Source: Myxococcota bacterium
GTDB taxonomy: Bacteria > Myxococcota_A > UBA9160 > UBA4427
Assembly (NCBI GenBank): GCA_028278345.1
Contig: JANQEL010000132.1
Location: forward strand, 1-64,000
Direction of reading: 5' to 3'
Length of the DNA: 64,000 nt
Within the stretch, counting starts at the first letter, position 1. Each line of letters opens with the position of its first letter. Below, in pieces: positions 27,528-36,744 of this stretch. Both the position numbers and the translations under genes were made by a program. Under the pieces are notes generated by a model. The model saw only the letters and a list, made by a program, of their open reading frames with translations, made no database searches and had not been told where the DNA came from.

Positions 27528-28508
27528 ATGATGCCCCCCGAGATCATCGACATCGGCGGACTGACGTCGGGCGACGAGCGCGTGATCGACCGGGTCGCTC
27601 GCGAGTTCGAAGCCCCGAGTCGCTCGCTCGGCATGTTCCACATCGTTGGCCACGACTTCGCGGACGCGGACCTCGCGCGCTTCGATTCGACCATGCGCGC
27701 CCTCTTCGCGCTTCCAGCGAACGTCAAGCACCAGCTTCGACGCTCCCGCGACAACGCCTGGGGTTATTACGACGAAGAGCTCACCAAGAATCGGCCCGAC
27801 TGGAAGGAGATCTTCGACTACGGCGCGGAGCACGACCCCACTCGCCCCGCACGGTCCCATAGCGACGGCACGAATCGCTGGCCGCCGGGCGAGACCGAGA
27901 TCCGCGCCGCCCTCCTCCAGCACCACGCCGCCTGCCTTCGACTCGCCAAGCACATTCTCAGCGCTCTCTCGCTGAGCCTCGGCTTCGCACCGAACCGGCT
28001 TGCCGACTTCTTCGAAGGTGACTCGAGCTTCGTCCGCTTGAACCGCTATCCGATGTGCAGGGATCCGGCGGCGCCCGATGCACCTCCCCTTCCCGATTCG
28101 GGGCACCTCGGCGTCCATCCCCACAGCGACGCTGGCGCCTTCACGATCCTGTACCAGGATCACGTCGCCAGCCTGCCGGTCGAAGCCGAAGAGCGCTTCG
28201 TGCTCGTCGACCCCGTACCGGGTGCGCTGACCGTGAATCTCGGCGACATGCTGCGCGTCTGGAGCAACGACCGGTACCGATCACCCGTGCACCGCGTTCT
28301 CGCCCAGCGTGATCACGAGAGGTTCAGCGCCCCGTTCTTCTACAACCCTCGATATGACACCGTCTGCGAGCCGATCCTGGATGCCGACCCGAACGCGAGC
28401 CCACGCTTTCGGCCGGTGTCCTGGGCCCACTTCCGCGACCAACGCAGCGCCGGCGATTTCGCCGACTACGGCACCGAGATCCAGGTCGACGACTATCTCG
28501 TCGCCTGA
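27528..28508 (+). CDS. Isopenicillin-N-synthase-like Fe(II)/2-oxoglutarate oxygenase
   Basis: The 326-residue protein has the DIOX_N region (FHIVGHDFADADL) and a double-stranded beta-helix core. His199 and Asp201 (HPHSDAGAFTIL) with His255 (YRSPVHRVL) form the iron facial triad, and Arg265-x-Ser267 (RFSAPFF) binds the 2-oxoglutarate carboxylate. It should hydroxylate, desaturate or cyclise a small molecule. Pairing with a Rieske oxygenase in one transcript suggests a short oxidative tailoring or degradation route. The ATGATG start allows either codon. Confidence 0.88.
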   Translation: MMPPEIIDIGGLTSGDERVIDRVAREFEAPSRSLGMFHIVGHDFADADLARFDSTMRALFALPANVKHQLRRSRDNAWGYYDEELTKNRPDWKEIFDYGAEHDPTRPARSHSDGTNRWPPGETEIRAALLQHHAACLRLAKHILSALSLSLGFAPNRLADFFEGDSSFVRLNRYPMCRDPAAPDAPPLPDSGHLGVHPHSDAGAFTILYQDHVASLPVEAEERFVLVDPVPGALTVNLGDMLRVWSNDRYRSPVHRVLAQRDHERFSAPFFYNPRYDTVCEPILDADPNASPRFRPVSWAHFRDQRSAGDFADYGTEIQVDDYLVA

Positions 28509-28561
28509 CATACGAGAGTCCGAGGAGCATCGGGTGACCGAACCCGACCGACGCAGGCGCC

Positions 28562-29065
28562 CTACATCTTTCCCGCGGCGAGATCGTCGGGGGTGGGGAG
28601 TTCCTCGAACATGTGCTCGAACTCCAGGCCTTCGAGCCAGGGGTGACGATTGCAGACGTAGTGATCGCTCAGCGGAACGGGGAAGTCCCTGTCCGCAAAA
28701 CAGCCGACCGCAATGGCGGTCGCGACGACCGCCTCCCCTCCCATCATCTCAGCACTCATGGGGATCTTCCAGTAGACGGTCGAACCACAACGCACGCAGA
28801 AGTGATAGTCGATCGACGGCCGCTGACCCTGCGCGGCCGAATCCTCGAGAGCGTTCGTCAGATCGGGGTGCCCGACGTAGACGCGGGTTTCGCCATTGAC
28901 CTCTTCGATCTCGTGATCGAAGTACCAGCACGAGACCTGCCAGACGCTTCCCGTTCGCCGCTGGCAATAGTGACAGTGACAGCCATGTACGTGGTGCGGC
29001 TCGCCGCGAACCGTGATCGATACATCGCCACAGCAGCAGGTTGCCGTTCGAAGTTCGTCCGCCAT
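28562..29065 (-). CDS. GFA-family protein (glutathione-dependent formaldehyde-activating-like), copy 1
   Basis: The 167-residue protein has the GFA zinc pattern: CCCGDVSITV near the start, GCHCHYCQRRTGS in the middle and FCVRCGSTVYW later. The family was named for formaldehyde-glutathione conjugation, but most members have no proven activity. The start at 29065 is set by GGAGG upstream of the ATG; the open frame extends further to 29179. It is the last gene of a three-gene minus-strand set that includes a second GFA protein of similar length. Confidence 0.85.
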   Translation of the reverse strand: MADELRTATCCCGDVSITVRGEPHHVHGCHCHYCQRRTGSVWQVSCWYFDHEIEEVNGETRVYVGHPDLTNALEDSAAQGQRPSIDYHFCVRCGSTVYWKIPMSAEMMGGEAVVATAIAVGCFADRDFPVPLSDHYVCNRHPWLEGLEFEHMFEELPTPDDLAAGKM

Positions 29066-29108
29066 CGCCACGCCTCCTTCGGGTTGCCGTCGAGTCGTGC
29101 GGGGAGTG

Positions 29109-29657
29109 TCAGCCTTGTGCGTAGGCTGCGTAGATGTCGCCGTACTCTTCGTGTTGACCGTCGGCCTTCCAGCGCCCATACAGGACGGTCAGGCTGAAGA
29201 GGTCCGGCAGGCTGTACATCAAACGAAACTGGCCATTGCCGCTGTAGATCACCTCATTGATCCCGAAGTAGTCGTATGTTCCGCCACCGGGCGGCGTTCC
29301 GGGCAGGGTTTCGCGCCATTTGTTGACGACGCGCCCCCCGTCGATCATCTGCCATACGTTGTAGTTCGGGATCACCTCGAGCCAGCAGTCCTTCAGGAAC
29401 TGCAGATAGGAGGCGCGGTCGGAGAAGAAGCCGTATGTCGCATTCCCGCCGCGACCCCCATCGCTGAGCATCTGGGCCATGGTCTCGTGGTCGCCGACGG
29501 CGATCGCGGCGCGGTACTCCCCGAAGGCCTTCTCGACTTCATCGCGCGGCCAGTCCTTCGCCGCGCACTCGAGATCTTCCGGCAGATAGAAGTTCTCGTT
29601 CGTCGGGAGGACAATGTTGGCGGGATCGAGTTCGGGAATCTTCGGCGGTTCGCTCAT
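29109..29657 (-). CDS. NTF2-like (SnoaL/DUF4440-type) protein
   Basis: The 182-residue product resembles NTF2-fold proteins: a helix-rich start with WPRDEVEKAFGEYRAAIAVGDHETMAQMLSD, the usual 'exposed helix then loop' hallmark, followed by sheet strands ending LTVLYGRWKADGQHEEYGDIYAAYAQG. Members act as small-molecule isomerases, dehydratases or ligand binders. No catalytic Asp/His pair can be assigned with confidence. AAGGAG precedes the ATG at 29657. It lies between two GFA genes on the same strand. Confidence 0.65.
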   Translation of the reverse strand: MSEPPKIPELDPANIVLPTNENFYLPEDLECAAKDWPRDEVEKAFGEYRAAIAVGDHETMAQMLSDGGRGGNATYGFFSDRASYLQFLKDCWLEVIPNYNVWQMIDGGRVVNKWRETLPGTPPGGGTYDYFGINEVIYSGNGQFRLMYSLPDLFSLTVLYGRWKADGQHEEYGDIYAAYAQG

Positions 29658-29720
29658 GTCTTGCTCCTTTCTACCGACCGCGGGTGCGTCTCGATGCAAA
29701 TGTCGATGCGTGCGGTGCGT

Positions 29721-30227
29721 TCAGGAAGAGGGTTTGTGGAGTGCAACGAATGCGGGGTCCAACGCCATCTTTTCCGCGGGCGGGAACTCTGCGTAGCTCT
29801 CTTCCACCTCGAGTGGCGTGACCCAGGCGTGGCGTTTGTCGTGATACCAATCGCGCGTGGGCGTCGGGAAGTCCGGGTCCTCGAAGCATCCGACTGCGAC
29901 GCCGTAGATTCCCGTCTCCATCGTTTCCGTTACCACGGTGCCGTTGTATTCGCCCGGCTTGACCTTGATGGGCCAGAACACCGTCGAGCCACAGCGCGTG
30001 CAGAAGGTGTAGTCGACGCCCGGGTTGCTCTCGGTGTCGTTGACGACGCGCGTCGCGTCCGTCTGGCGCGCGACGATCTGCTCCTCGACGAACCAGGCCG
30101 ACACGTTGAAGACACTGCCGGTTCGACGCTGGCAATAGAGACAGTGGCAGACGATCACCCGCTCGGGGTCGCCCCGGAAGGTGATCCAGGTATCGCCACA
30201 GCAGCATCTCGCGGTGCGTTCCTTCAC
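29721..30227 (-). CDS. GFA-family protein, copy 2
   Basis: The 168-residue protein repeats the GFA layout: CCCGDTWITF, VCHCLYCQRRTGSVF and FCTRCGSTVFW, with cysteines positioned to bind zinc. It shares about the same length and motif spacing as the copy at 28562, indicating an old duplication. The GTG start at 30227 is supported by GGGAGA upstream. It is divergent from a TetR gene, with a promoter and two operator-like repeats between them, so this three-gene set is probably TetR-repressed. Confidence 0.85.
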   Translation of the reverse strand: MKERTARCCCGDTWITFRGDPERVIVCHCLYCQRRTGSVFNVSAWFVEEQIVARQTDATRVVNDTESNPGVDYTFCTRCGSTVFWPIKVKPGEYNGTVVTETMETGIYGVAVGCFEDPDFPTPTRDWYHDKRHAWVTPLEVEESYAEFPPAEKMALDPAFVALHKPSS

Positions 30228-30260
30228 GGTCGTCTCCCTTGACTGAGGGAATCCACTCTC

Positions 30261-30300
30261 TGACGATCGTCAGAATAAATTGACAATCGTCGCCTGGCAA
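30261..30300. promoter_or_regulatory. Divergent promoter with tandem operator-like sites
   Basis: TGACGATCGTCA (30261-30272) is a perfect 12-bp palindrome, and TGACAATCGTCG (30281-30292) is a close copy exactly 20 bp away, two helical turns. On the minus strand TTGCCA (30300-30295), a 17-bp spacer and TATTCT (30277-30272) form a promoter for the GFA set. Both sites fall inside it. A TTGACA at 30280-30285 could be the -35 element for the TetR gene on the plus strand. Confidence 0.65.
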
Positions 30301-30314
30301 GTGAAGATCATGAG

Positions 30315-30905
30315 ATGGCACTCCCCGCCCTGTCTCCCAGCCGCCGAGAGCGCGCGAGCGACGTGACCCGCGCGCGCCTCTACGAGGCCGCCCTCGATGA
30401 GTTCCGCCGGGCCGGTTACGAGCAGGCGAGCATCGCCCGCATCGCCGAGGCCGCGGGCGTCTCCCGCCCTTCCTTCTACTTCCACTTTCCCACCAAAGCC
30501 GACGTGCTCGTCGAACTCGAATACGGGTTCGGTCGAGACATCGCCGAGCGCCTGAAGCGCGCGCGGTCGCTGCGCGAGGCGTTCGAGGTCCTGGTGGATG
30601 GGCTGCTCGAAGCCGAACGCAGCGTCGGTAACGGTGAACTCTTTCGCGAGATGCTCGTCGTCACGATGCGTCGGACCGCCGCCGGGCGATTCGACGCCGA
30701 CTCCTTCCCCGCCCTGGTGGAACTCGCCCGGCATTTCGAGGAAGGCGCGGCGCGAGGAGAACTTCGTGCGGGCGTCGATCCCGCGCGCGCACCCCTGCTG
30801 TGCCTCGCGAGCGTGTTCGGCATCCAGATGAGCGTCGAACCCGACGAGCGCGCGGCCGACTACGAGCATCTGTTCTCGCTCTACCTCGGGGAGGAACCCT
30901 CATGA
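30315..30905 (+). CDS. TetR-family regulator
   Basis: The 196-residue protein has an N-terminal TetR DNA-binding region ([40 protein letters not shown]) and an all-helical sensor domain. It is divergent from the GFA/NTF2 set and overlaps the glutathione S-transferase start by ATGA, so it probably controls both directions. The GFA and GST neighbours suggest the inducer may be an electrophile or aldehyde, which is inference. No ribosome site is visible before the ATG. Confidence 0.87.
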   Translation: MALPALSPSRRERASDVTRARLYEAALDEFRRAGYEQASIARIAEAAGVSRPSFYFHFPTKADVLVELEYGFGRDIAERLKRARSLREAFEVLVDGLLEAERSVGNGELFREMLVVTMRRTAAGRFDADSFPALVELARHFEEGAARGELRAGVDPARAPLLCLASVFGIQMSVEPDERAADYEHLFSLYLGEEPS

Positions 30906-31573
30906 TCGATCTCTACACCGCGGCCACCCCGAACGGCTGGAAAGTCTCGATCGCACTGGAGGAACTCGGGCTCGCCTATACGGTGAAGCCGGTCGACCTG
31001 GGCAGCGGTGAACAGAAGGAGCCTTCGTTCCTCGCGATCAATCCCAACGGGCGCATCCCGGCGATCGTGGATCACGACGCTGGCGACCTGACCCTCTTCG
31101 AGTCGGGCGCCATCCTCATCTACCTCGCCGAGAAGGCGGGGGCGCTACTTCCAACGGAACCCCACGGACGATCGCAGACGATCCAGTGGGTGATGTTCCA
31201 GATGGCGGGAGTGGGCCCGATGCAGGGTCAGGCGAACGTGTTCTATCGCTACGCTCCGGAGAAGATCCCCTGGGCGATCGATCGCTATCACCGCGAAACC
31301 CGAAGGCTCTACGAAGTACTCGACGGCCGGCTCGCAGAGAACGAATACCTGGCCGGTGACTACTCGATCGCCGACATCTCCGTGTGGCCCTGGATGTCCA
31401 TTCGCGACTGGGCGGGGGTCGACCTCGCCGGTCTCGATCACTTGCAGCGCTGGTTCGAACAGGTGGGTGCACGACCCGCGGTGCAGAAGGGCAGCGCGGT
31501 GCCCGCGGCGTGGGAGGCTCGCGAAATGGACCCCGACGATGTCGCCGAGCAGGCACGCAAGGTCCTCGCCTGA
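30902..31573 (+). CDS. Glutathione S-transferase
   Basis: The 223-residue protein has an N-terminal thioredoxin-like domain ([42 protein letters not shown]) and a C-terminal helical domain ([15 protein letters not shown]). The order matches bacterial GSTs close to the YfcG/YghU (Nu) group. These enzymes conjugate glutathione or reduce disulfides and peroxides in the cytoplasm. The ATG overlaps the TetR stop, and an open frame upstream to 30800 is the TetR gene in another frame. Translational coupling with the regulator suggests an inducible stress role. Confidence 0.9.
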   Translation: MIDLYTAATPNGWKVSIALEELGLAYTVKPVDLGSGEQKEPSFLAINPNGRIPAIVDHDAGDLTLFESGAILIYLAEKAGALLPTEPHGRSQTIQWVMFQMAGVGPMQGQANVFYRYAPEKIPWAIDRYHRETRRLYEVLDGRLAENEYLAGDYSIADISVWPWMSIRDWAGVDLAGLDHLQRWFEQVGARPAVQKGSAVPAAWEAREMDPDDVAEQARKVLA

Positions 31574-31608
31574 ACCCGGCGCGACTGGACACCCGACGGG
31601 AGATCAAC

Positions 31609-32040
31609 ATGAGCACGCTCGAGGAACTCGCTTCGAACCAATGGACCCTGCGACTCGCAACGCGCGGCCCGGGTGAGCGAATCAATCTGACCCCACTCTG
31701 GTTCTACTGGGCCGAGGGATTGTTCTACGCGTTCACCCGGGGGCAGAAGATGGTGAACCTGCGACGCGATCCCCGTTGCACCGTGACCATCGACTCGGGC
31801 CATCTCTACCCGGAACTCCACGGCGTCATGATCGAGGCCACCGCGCGAATCCTCGATGGTGCAGAGCAGGAGAAAGCCGATCCGTATCTGGACTCTGTCG
31901 TCCGCGACGGGATGGGAGAGAAGTACGCGACAGGCAATGGTCCCGGTACGGGCGGACGCAACGAAAGCACGGCGTTCCGCGATTGGCGCTGGATCGTGAT
32001 CGAACCAGTGTCGGTCGCGGACTGGGACAATCGGGGATAG
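31609..32040 (+). CDS. FMN-binding split-barrel (PPOX-type) protein
   Basis: The 143-residue protein matches the pyridoxamine-5'-phosphate-oxidase-like split barrel: LRLATRGPGERINLTPLWFYWAEGLFYAFT, KMVNLRRDPRCTVTID, GVMIEATARIL and a terminal WRWIVIEP. Small single-domain members bind FMN or F420 and reduce quinones or other electrophiles. GGGAG precedes the ATG at 31609. It follows the GST gene by 35 bases on the same strand and probably belongs to the same operon. Confidence 0.8.
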   Translation: MSTLEELASNQWTLRLATRGPGERINLTPLWFYWAEGLFYAFTRGQKMVNLRRDPRCTVTIDSGHLYPELHGVMIEATARILDGAEQEKADPYLDSVVRDGMGEKYATGNGPGTGGRNESTAFRDWRWIVIEPVSVADWDNRG

Positions 32041-32060
32041 CGGCAGGCGGTAGCACCGCG

Positions 32061-33233
32061 CTACGTCGTCTCGGCTCTCGGGGACGTCGTAAAGAACTTC
32101 CGCAACTCGCCCTGGTTTTCGATCACGTCGCGGCGGCCCAGATCGACGAGGTGGCCGCAGAAGACCGGGTCGAAGAGCAGATAGCTGGTCAGTTCGGTGA
32201 GGGCCGCTTCGCTGCCGAGCCCGCGCAGGAGGTAGCGGACGACGCGGGGAACGCGTTCCGCGAGTCGAGCCGCGAGTTCGGTGATGTCTTCCGACGGATG
32301 GAGCGCTAGGACGTCCACCCAGCGGAAGGGTTGGCCGGGCAGCTGTTTCATGCAGTACGAAAGGCTCTGATTGACCCGGTCGCTGTGTTCGACATCGATC
32401 TCGATCGCGTCGAGCATGACAGCATCGAGCAGCACGCCAGCGATCTCTGCGATGGCCGGCGCCTGCCCCGGCCCTCTGCGCGGCGTTTCTTCCGCGTGCG
32501 GGCGCGGTCCGCGAATGCCGAGGGCCAGGATGCGATCTGCGCCGAGATGGATGGCCGGACTCAGCGGCGCCGTGTTGCGAATCGAACCATCTCCAAACCA
32601 TCGGCCTGCGAGTTCGACAGGCGGAAACAACAGCGGAATGGCGCTCGACGCCAGCACGTGATCCACATCGACCCGGGTGCGCTCGACCCGCCGTCGCTGT
32701 TGCTGCCACATCGGCTTGTCCCCGGCACCCTCGACGAAGATGGTGCCGGTTGCGGTGTGGAGGTTCGTGGCCGAGAGCACGAGGGAATGCACCGAGCCGC
32801 TTTCGATGTTGTCCGAGATCTCGCGAAACGGAATCCAACCCATCAGCGTGTCGCGCAGCGGTGTCGTATCGAGCAGGGCCTTGGGGGAGACCTTGCCGGT
32901 GAGCCCGCCGAGCGAGAGATCGCGCGCCCAGCTCACACCGATACCCCCCAGCGAGCGCAGGTCCGTTCGAAAGACCTGCTGTGCCTCGACGTTGCTCCAG
33001 GCATCGACGAGCTTCGCGACGCCTGCCGCGGGCCGCGCCGCACTCGCGGCCAGGTGCGTGACGTTGATCGCCCCCGCACTCGACCCGACCAGGATGCGGA
33101 ACGGAAGCGGCTCATCGTCGCGAATCAGTCCGATCTCGACGAGCCCCGAAAGAACGCCCGCCTGATACGCACCGCGCGCGCCACCGCCGGACATGACGAC
33201 CGCCGGCATACCGTTCGGTTGGGTTGCTTGCAT
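32061..33233 (-). CDS. Patatin-like phospholipase
   Basis: The 390-residue protein carries the patatin features: the oxyanion loop GGGARG near residues 17-22, the nucleophile elbow GSSAG (about 49-53) and the catalytic Asp in WFGDGSIRN. The Ser-Asp dyad should cleave acyl chains from phospholipids. A C-terminal extension of about 150 residues has no recognised motif. The start at 33233 is fixed by GGGAGGAG upstream; the open frame to 33542 is a shadow of the neighbour. It converges with the FMN-binding protein gene. Confidence 0.88.
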   Translation of the reverse strand: MQATQPNGMPAVVMSGGGARGAYQAGVLSGLVEIGLIRDDEPLPFRILVGSSAGAINVTHLAASAARPAAGVAKLVDAWSNVEAQQVFRTDLRSLGGIGVSWARDLSLGGLTGKVSPKALLDTTPLRDTLMGWIPFREISDNIESGSVHSLVLSATNLHTATGTIFVEGAGDKPMWQQQRRRVERTRVDVDHVLASSAIPLLFPPVELAGRWFGDGSIRNTAPLSPAIHLGADRILALGIRGPRPHAEETPRRGPGQAPAIAEIAGVLLDAVMLDAIEIDVEHSDRVNQSLSYCMKQLPGQPFRWVDVLALHPSEDITELAARLAERVPRVVRYLLRGLGSEAALTELTSYLLFDPVFCGHLVDLGRRDVIENQGELRKFFTTSPRAETT

Positions 33234-33265
33234 CGGTCTCCTCCCGACGTATCGCAGGCTCGACT

Positions 33266-34360
33266 CTAACCTGCTCCAAGAGCTTCGTAGCGCTGCAGAT
33301 GGCGAAGGCCGCGCGTCGCGAAGCCGATCGCTTCGCGTTCGAGTCGCGGAAGCAGGTGCGCGAGCGCGAGTCGCTGGTATTCGGCGAAGTCCGCATCGCG
33401 TTGCGCAGTGCCCTTGAGCAGGCGCCAGACGAGCGAAAGAAGGTACTTGCGCGAGCTGCGACGCAGGGCGCGCTTGCGCTCGGCTGCGTCGAGAAAGCGA
33501 TCGCCGTGGCGAAGAATCGCCTCCAGACGACTCGGATGCCAAGCGCCAACGCGGGCGGAGTACCCGGTCGCAGACTCGTCGTGTTTTCGGATGTCAGTCA
33601 ACACCTCGGGCACGAAGGCCAGATCGAACTTCTCGAGAACGCCGAAGTAGGCCTCTTTGTCGGCGAGGGTGAGCGGCGGATCGATCGGGTGTCCAGGCGG
33701 AAAGCCATCGGCCTGAAAGAGCGAGGGCCAACCCGGCACCGCTTCCCGACGCAGGAGCATCGCCGAGGGGTGCACGAGCTCGCCGGGTTCCCCCAGCAAT
33801 GCCCTGCGCACCGACTCGCGGCCGGATACGACTTCGACCGTGTCCGTCGTACGGCGTGGCACCTGCTCGTCGCCATAGGTGAAGTACGCACTCACGACAC
33901 CGGCCTCTGGAATCGATTCCGCCACGGCGACGAGGCGCTCGAGGTGGGGCGGCCGCAGTCGATCGTCGACGTTCAACTGTTTGATGTAGACGGCTTCGGC
34001 CGGGGCGCAGGCCATCGCCCGGTTCCAGTTGTGCAACATCCCGACGTGATCCTCGCAGGCCACCACGTGCACGCGCGGGTCGCTCCTAGCGGCTCGTTGG
34101 GCGATCGCAACGGAATCATCCGTGCTGGCATTGTCGACCACGAACAGGACCCAGTCCGGGTAGGACTGTGCCAGTACACTTGCGATGCAGTCGTGAAGCG
34201 TCGCGGAGCCGTTGTAGACGGGAACGAGTACGGCGACGAGCGGATCGGACAACGGTTCCTCGAGGATGCCTGTGGGCCCGCCTCGCAGTTTCGGTTCCAG
34301 GCCATGCCATCGCAACGACCCCGGCTCACCGGTGTCGGCTAGCCGACAGTTGCATGCCAT
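33266..34360 (-). CDS. Family 2 glycosyltransferase
   Basis: The protein of about 364 residues has a GT-A fold: VAVLVPVYNGSATLHDCIASVLAQSYPDWVLFVVDNAST at the start, then KQLNVDDRLRPPHLERL with the metal-binding DD pair, and a long helical C-terminus with many Arg residues. It should transfer a sugar from a nucleotide donor to a glycan or lipid. The ATG at 34360 has no ribosome site and the first 35 residues look non-native, so the true start may be further inside. It is divergent from the glucan phosphorylase gene. Confidence 0.78.
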   Translation of the reverse strand: MACNCRLADTGEPGSLRWHGLEPKLRGGPTGILEEPLSDPLVAVLVPVYNGSATLHDCIASVLAQSYPDWVLFVVDNASTDDSVAIAQRAARSDPRVHVVACEDHVGMLHNWNRAMACAPAEAVYIKQLNVDDRLRPPHLERLVAVAESIPEAGVVSAYFTYGDEQVPRRTTDTVEVVSGRESVRRALLGEPGELVHPSAMLLRREAVPGWPSLFQADGFPPGHPIDPPLTLADKEAYFGVLEKFDLAFVPEVLTDIRKHDESATGYSARVGAWHPSRLEAILRHGDRFLDAAERKRALRRSSRKYLLSLVWRLLKGTAQRDADFAEYQRLALAHLLPRLEREAIGFATRGLRHLQRYEALGAG

Positions 34361-34466
34361 GCGCGACGTTTGGGCGGATTCCCGGCAAGCGTACCTCGTT
34401 GTCCTTGCATCGAGGGTCGCGCTAGCGCCATGATGGTCGGCCTCGGATGGAGAAGCTGCGAGACCC

Positions 34467-36671
34467 ATGTCTTCCTCGAGTTCGAAACCGAGTGGTACGG
34501 GCGGGAGTTGGGACGCCCGGAACCCGGCAGGTGGAGATGACACCGCGCGAGCAGCGGCGTTGCTGGCTGCGCGTCTCCCCGAATCGCTGGGCGTGTTCGC
34601 GCGCCTGGCCTACGACTTCGCGTGCTTCTGGCGACCGGACGGGAGGCGCCTCTTCGCAGAGATCGATTCCCACACCTGGAAGACCTGTGGGCACAATCCG
34701 GTGCGGCTGCTCGCTGAAACGCCGGGCAGTCAGCTCGTACGCGCGGCCGAGAACAGCGAACTGGTCGAGCGCGCCGAAGCGCTGGAGCGACGACTCGAAG
34801 AAGAGCACGCCCGACCGTTTGCCTACGACGGCAGTCTCACCCCGCGCAATCCGGTCGCGTTCCTCTGCGCCGAGTTCGGCATCTACCAATCGCTTCCGGT
34901 CTATTCCGGTGGGCTCGGCGTACTCGCGGGCGATCTGCTCAAGGAAGCCTCGGACAGCGGGTTGCCGATGGTCGGCGTGGGCCTCTACTACCGTCAGGGC
35001 TACTTCCATCAGCGCATCGATCGAACCGGCCTGCAGCACGAGTACTGGATCGATACGCCGCCGCATCTCGTGCCCCTTGCCCTGGTCACCGACGATTGGG
35101 GGATCGCGAGGACGATTCGCGTTCCGGTTCGCGGCGAAGAAGTGGTGCTGCAGATCTGGCGCGCGAAGGTGGGACGCACCTCGCTCTATCTGCTCGATGC
35201 CGACCGTCCCGAGAATTCGCTGCTCGGCCGTTGGACCACCGCGCGGTTGTACGAGTCCGATCGCGAGGTTCGCCTGGCCCAGTACGCCCTGCTCGGCATC
35301 GGCGGCGTGCGATTGATGCGCGAACTCGGAATCGACCCGGCCGTCATCCACATCAACGAGGGGCACGGCTCGCTGGCCGCCTTCGAGCTGGCCCGTGAAG
35401 AAGTCGAGAAGGGCCGCCTCACACCGCGTGCCGCGTTGGCGGCCGTTCGCGAGCGCCTCGTCTTCACCACCCACACTCCGGTCCCGGCCGGCAACGAGAC
35501 CTACTCCGCCGAGGAACTCTGGCGCGTACTGCCCGATCTGCCCGAAGGAGTCGGGCTCGAGCGCGAAGAGCTGCTGGATCTCGGGCGCATTCACAAGGGC
35601 GATCACGGGGAGCCGTTGGGGCTTTCCGTGCTGGCCCTGCGTACGAGTCGCTCCGCGAACGGCGTGAGCCGATTGCACGGCGAGGTGGCGCGCGGCATGT
35701 GGCAAGAGCTCTGGCCCGAACGCGATCCTGCCGAAGTTCCCATCAGCCACGTCACGAACGGGGTGCATCTGCCGACCTGGATGGCACCTCCCATGCGGCG
35801 CGTGCTGGACGAGTACCTGGGCGAGAACTGGATCCACCGCGCGGACGATCCCGACACATGGATCCCCGTGGACAAGATCCCGGACGAGGAGCTCTGGAAC
35901 GCGCGCCAGGCCATGCGCGCCCAGGCCGTGCGCTTCATTCGCGAGCGCAGCATGACGGATGCTCTCGAACGCGGTGAGGATCTCGCGCGCATCGAAGTTC
36001 GGGGCGGCGGGATGCTCTCCCCCGAAGCGCTCACGATCGGCTTTGCACGGCGACTCGCGACCTACAAGCGGATGCACCTGCTCACGTCGGACCCCGGGCG
36101 CTACAGCAACTTCATGCTCGGAGACGACCCGGTGCAGATCGTCGTTTCTGGCAAGGCACATCCCCTCGACGACGAGGGCAAGCGGCTGCTCACCGGCGCG
36201 GCGGCCCGTCTCGAGAACGCCGACGCAATCCGGCACCGAACGGCCTTCGTCGAAGACTACGACCTGGCTGTCGCCACACGCCTCGTTGCAGGTTGTGACG
36301 TGTGGCTCAACCTTCCGCGCCCGCCCCTCGAGGCGAGCGGCACCAGCGGCATGAAGTCGATGCTCAACGGCGGCCTCAACCTGAGTGTGTTGGACGGTTG
36401 GTGGGCCGAGGCCTTCGACGGCAGCAACGGCTGGGGAATCCCCGCCGACCCCGCCCCCAGCGAAGCCGAACGCGATTCGCGCGACGCCTATCGGCTCTTC
36501 GACCTGATCGAGAACGAGGTATTGCCTCTCTTCTTCGATCGCGATTCATCGGGGGTGCCGCGCGGTTGGATCCAGCTCGTGAAAGCTTCCCTGCGCACCA
36601 ACGGCCCCCGCTTCTGCGCGAAGCGAATGCTCGACGACTACGCCCGGCAGGTGTATCCGCCAAACGACTGA
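34467..36671 (+). CDS. glgP: Alpha-glucan phosphorylase
   Basis: The 734-residue enzyme releases glucose-1-phosphate from the ends of glycogen or maltodextrin. The N-terminus (LAYDFACFWRPDGRRLFAEID) matches the DUF3417 cap of short bacterial glucan phosphorylases. FCAEFGIYQSLPVYSGGLGVLAGD and the pyridoxal lysine near residue 630 in GTSGMKSMLNGG are GT35 signatures. The length is below the about 800 residues of E. coli GlgP, as usual for this subgroup. The ATG at 34467 lacks a good ribosome site. No other glycogen gene is in the window. Confidence 0.92.
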   Translation: MSSSSSKPSGTGGSWDARNPAGGDDTARAAALLAARLPESLGVFARLAYDFACFWRPDGRRLFAEIDSHTWKTCGHNPVRLLAETPGSQLVRAAENSELVERAEALERRLEEEHARPFAYDGSLTPRNPVAFLCAEFGIYQSLPVYSGGLGVLAGDLLKEASDSGLPMVGVGLYYRQGYFHQRIDRTGLQHEYWIDTPPHLVPLALVTDDWGIARTIRVPVRGEEVVLQIWRAKVGRTSLYLLDADRPENSLLGRWTTARLYESDREVRLAQYALLGIGGVRLMRELGIDPAVIHINEGHGSLAAFELAREEVEKGRLTPRAALAAVRERLVFTTHTPVPAGNETYSAEELWRVLPDLPEGVGLEREELLDLGRIHKGDHGEPLGLSVLALRTSRSANGVSRLHGEVARGMWQELWPERDPAEVPISHVTNGVHLPTWMAPPMRRVLDEYLGENWIHRADDPDTWIPVDKIPDEELWNARQAMRAQAVRFIRERSMTDALERGEDLARIEVRGGGMLSPEALTIGFARRLATYKRMHLLTSDPGRYSNFMLGDDPVQIVVSGKAHPLDDEGKRLLTGAAARLENADAIRHRTAFVEDYDLAVATRLVAGCDVWLNLPRPPLEASGTSGMKSMLNGGLNLSVLDGWWAEAFDGSNGWGIPADPAPSEAERDSRDAYRLFDLIENEVLPLFFDRDSSGVPRGWIQLVKASLRTNGPRFCAKRMLDDYARQVYPPND

Positions 36672-36744
36672 ACGACATCCTGCTCGGGTCGCCCCTCGCC
36701 ATACCGTTGATCGCGGCGACCGTCGGCTTGGAACCCCGCTCTGG

